From Motacilla alba alba (Eukaryota; Chordata; Aves; Passeriformes; Motacillidae), in contig NC_052017.1 in the NCBI RefSeq assembly GCF_015832195.1, positions 76,199,801-76,263,800 of the forward strand: a stretch of DNA of 64,000 nt, in the 5' to 3' direction. The translations under genes were made by a program, and so were the position numbers. Of the stretch, positions 62,741 through 64,000 are shown one piece after another. Every line of letters starts with the position of its first letter. Position 1 is the first letter of the stretch. The notes beneath the pieces are model-generated. The model ran no database searches. It saw nothing but the letters and a program-made list of their open reading frames with translations, and had not been told where the DNA came from.

Positions 62741-64000
62741 GATTAAGAAAAAAAATAAAAAGGGGTCCACAGTAGTGACCCAGTTTTGTGTTGGTAATTC
62801 AGTCAGATCGTCATGTGACTCAGACAAGTATATAGTGTATTGACTGAAGTTGTGCTGAAATTTATATGAGTTGAAAAACTTCAATTTATTAACTTTCCCT
62901 CTTCCAAGCCCCCTCACATAAAAGATATAAATTATGTGCAACACCATAATTTCATGAATTTACTAAAAAAGATGAAAAATCTCATCAAGCACCATATGCT
63001 TACTCCTTTTACAAAAAACAAGGGAGATAGTTTCAAAGGCAAGACAAAGACCCAGAAAAAAAAGATACACCTAATGTGTGAGAAAACACCATCACCTCTG
63101 TGTCTTGTGTTTTAAGTTAAAAAAAAAAAGATGTTTTCTACCATACAAATCTTATTTTCTTTCTATTTAACCCTCTACGGTTTTTGAGCTGAGAATGAAA
63201 ACAGGAAAATAACACCTTGCATCCTATGAATTAAAAATATATGTCATTCTCTTTCTGCTTTGCTCAGGTTTTATATCAAAATTTTGTAATGACACACTAC
63301 AGATATTAAAAAATATTCAGGGCAGTAGGATAAGGATAAAAATGTATGTCTTCTTAAAATAAGAAAGTTCCCCTTCTGATTTCACATCACAGTATAACTG
63401 CACAATACCTGAGGCTGTTCATTTCTGCATTATCACTTTGTTCTTATTATGGTCCTCAATAAACACATTATGTTCTTAAAGTTGTTTCAAAAGAAAAAAA
63501 AGCAAATCCGCAAAACTCAGTTTATGTAAAAATTGCCCATTCTCATCAAAGAACACATGTTCATTTGGTTATAAACAGGCAATTCTTTAAAGTCAGGTTA
63601 GGAACAGTAAAGCAGAAGGAAGACATTTCATGTTATCTTTTAACATACCAATCTACTTACTGGGTTTTCCTTCCACCCCCCCCTCCACTCCTCCAACAAA
63701 ACAAAACTTTACTTTAAAGGAAGAGTATACTATACTTAGTTTATATTTCATAGCACAAGGTGTTATGAACAATGAAAATTATGGAAGTCTCTGTCAAACT
63801 TCATCATTTAACTATAAATAATTTTAATACAAGCAAATTAGATACCTTTCCAGCTAAAAATAAACAAACAAAATCCAAAGAAAATGACAATATTTTGTTG
63901 AGGAATAGAGTAATTCTGAACAGACATCTGCTACTGGCACAGTGTGCAGTTTCCTTTCACAGTAAATGATGTTGTCCTTGGGGCCACAGAGGAAAATGTA

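Larger units (their letters stand above)
30799..64000 (+). other. CDH18: Intron (partial) following the first coding exon
   Basis: It begins with GTAAGG at 30799 and runs off the right edge without the second coding exon. That exon should encode the rest of EC1 (a stretch beginning LHS and ending near a DINDN-type calcium motif). I found no such sequence on the + strand in these 33.2 kb, consistent with the very long introns of this gene in other vertebrates. It holds all the mobile elements and simple repeats listed to the right. Confidence 0.75.
44605..64000. other. Intronic AT-rich non-coding stretch to the right edge
   Basis: I recognise no gene, RNA gene or mobile element in these 19.4 kb. 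Frames such as 51293-51655 and 58247-58549 (Cys-rich) and 59668-60012 show no known domain. The stretch holds an exon-like segment (47639-47885), a perfect hairpin (48661-48688) and a G-run cluster (49379-49475). It also holds short tandem duplications (45371-45407, 49553-49608, 52313-52390) and homopolymer tracts (48797-48812, 55615-55644, 56980-56995, 62722-62740). Confidence 0.5.

Noticed and set aside
30799..64000. Second coding exon of the cadherin (rest of EC1)
   Set aside because: I looked for the expected LHS...DKGDGS start and a DINDN-type end on the plus strand and found neither, so the exon is taken to lie beyond the right edge.
1..64000. CRISPR arrays, tRNA or rRNA genes, snRNA genes, bacterial-style operons
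   Set aside because: No regularly spaced repeats with unique spacers, no tRNA-like or snRNA-like sequence, and no operon structure were seen. The DNA is vertebrate intronic sequence.

Overview
This is vertebrate nuclear DNA, almost certainly from a bird. It is AT-rich, intron-poor in signal and lacks bacterial-style gene packing: no open reading frame exceeds about 180 codons, and nearly all are chance or repeat-derived. The bird assignment rests on repeated fragments of the CR1 LINE family in its avian forms and on one GC-rich LTR-like fragment of a type common in bird genomes. I cannot name the species.

One protein-coding exon is clearly recognisable. On the + strand, 30571-30798 encodes the start of a type II classical cadherin: signal peptide, short prodomain, furin-type RPKR site, then the start of the first extracellular cadherin repeat with Trp2 and Trp4. 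It closely resembles cadherin-18 (CDH18). The exon ends in phase 0 at a consensus donor (AAG|GTAAGG). A good acceptor at 30317-30318 suggests that it also carries about 250 bases of 5' UTR, which contains four short upstream ORFs. The 30 kb to the left is therefore best read as the intron after an upstream non-coding exon. The 33 kb to the right is the first part of the intron before the second coding exon, which I could not find in this window.

Layout: 1-1265 is a CR1 copy (+) running in from the left edge with its RT core deleted. CR1 fragments on the - strand lie at 6685-7615 (central RT region), 9881-10110, 19660-19925 and 22960-23300. The cadherin exon is at 30319-30798. A GC- and CpG-rich LTR-like fragment lies at 37025-37748. 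A very degraded probable CR1 (+) lies at about 40500-41880, and the best-preserved CR1 (-) is at 43385-44145. The rest is unique-looking AT-rich non-coding DNA with microsatellites ((ATT)n/(AAT)n at 27688-27780, (TA)19 at 40211-40248, a CCAAAA-type array at 44481-44604), homopolymer runs and a few short direct or inverted repeats.

Nothing here amounts to a new multi-gene system. The points most worth checking are the uORF cluster upstream of the cadherin start, a back-to-back E-box palindrome (CACCTGCAGGTG) 3.5 kb into the next intron, the CpG-rich LTR fragment inside the gene, a few exon-like segments with good splice signals, and CpG-retaining stretches that could be conserved enhancers.
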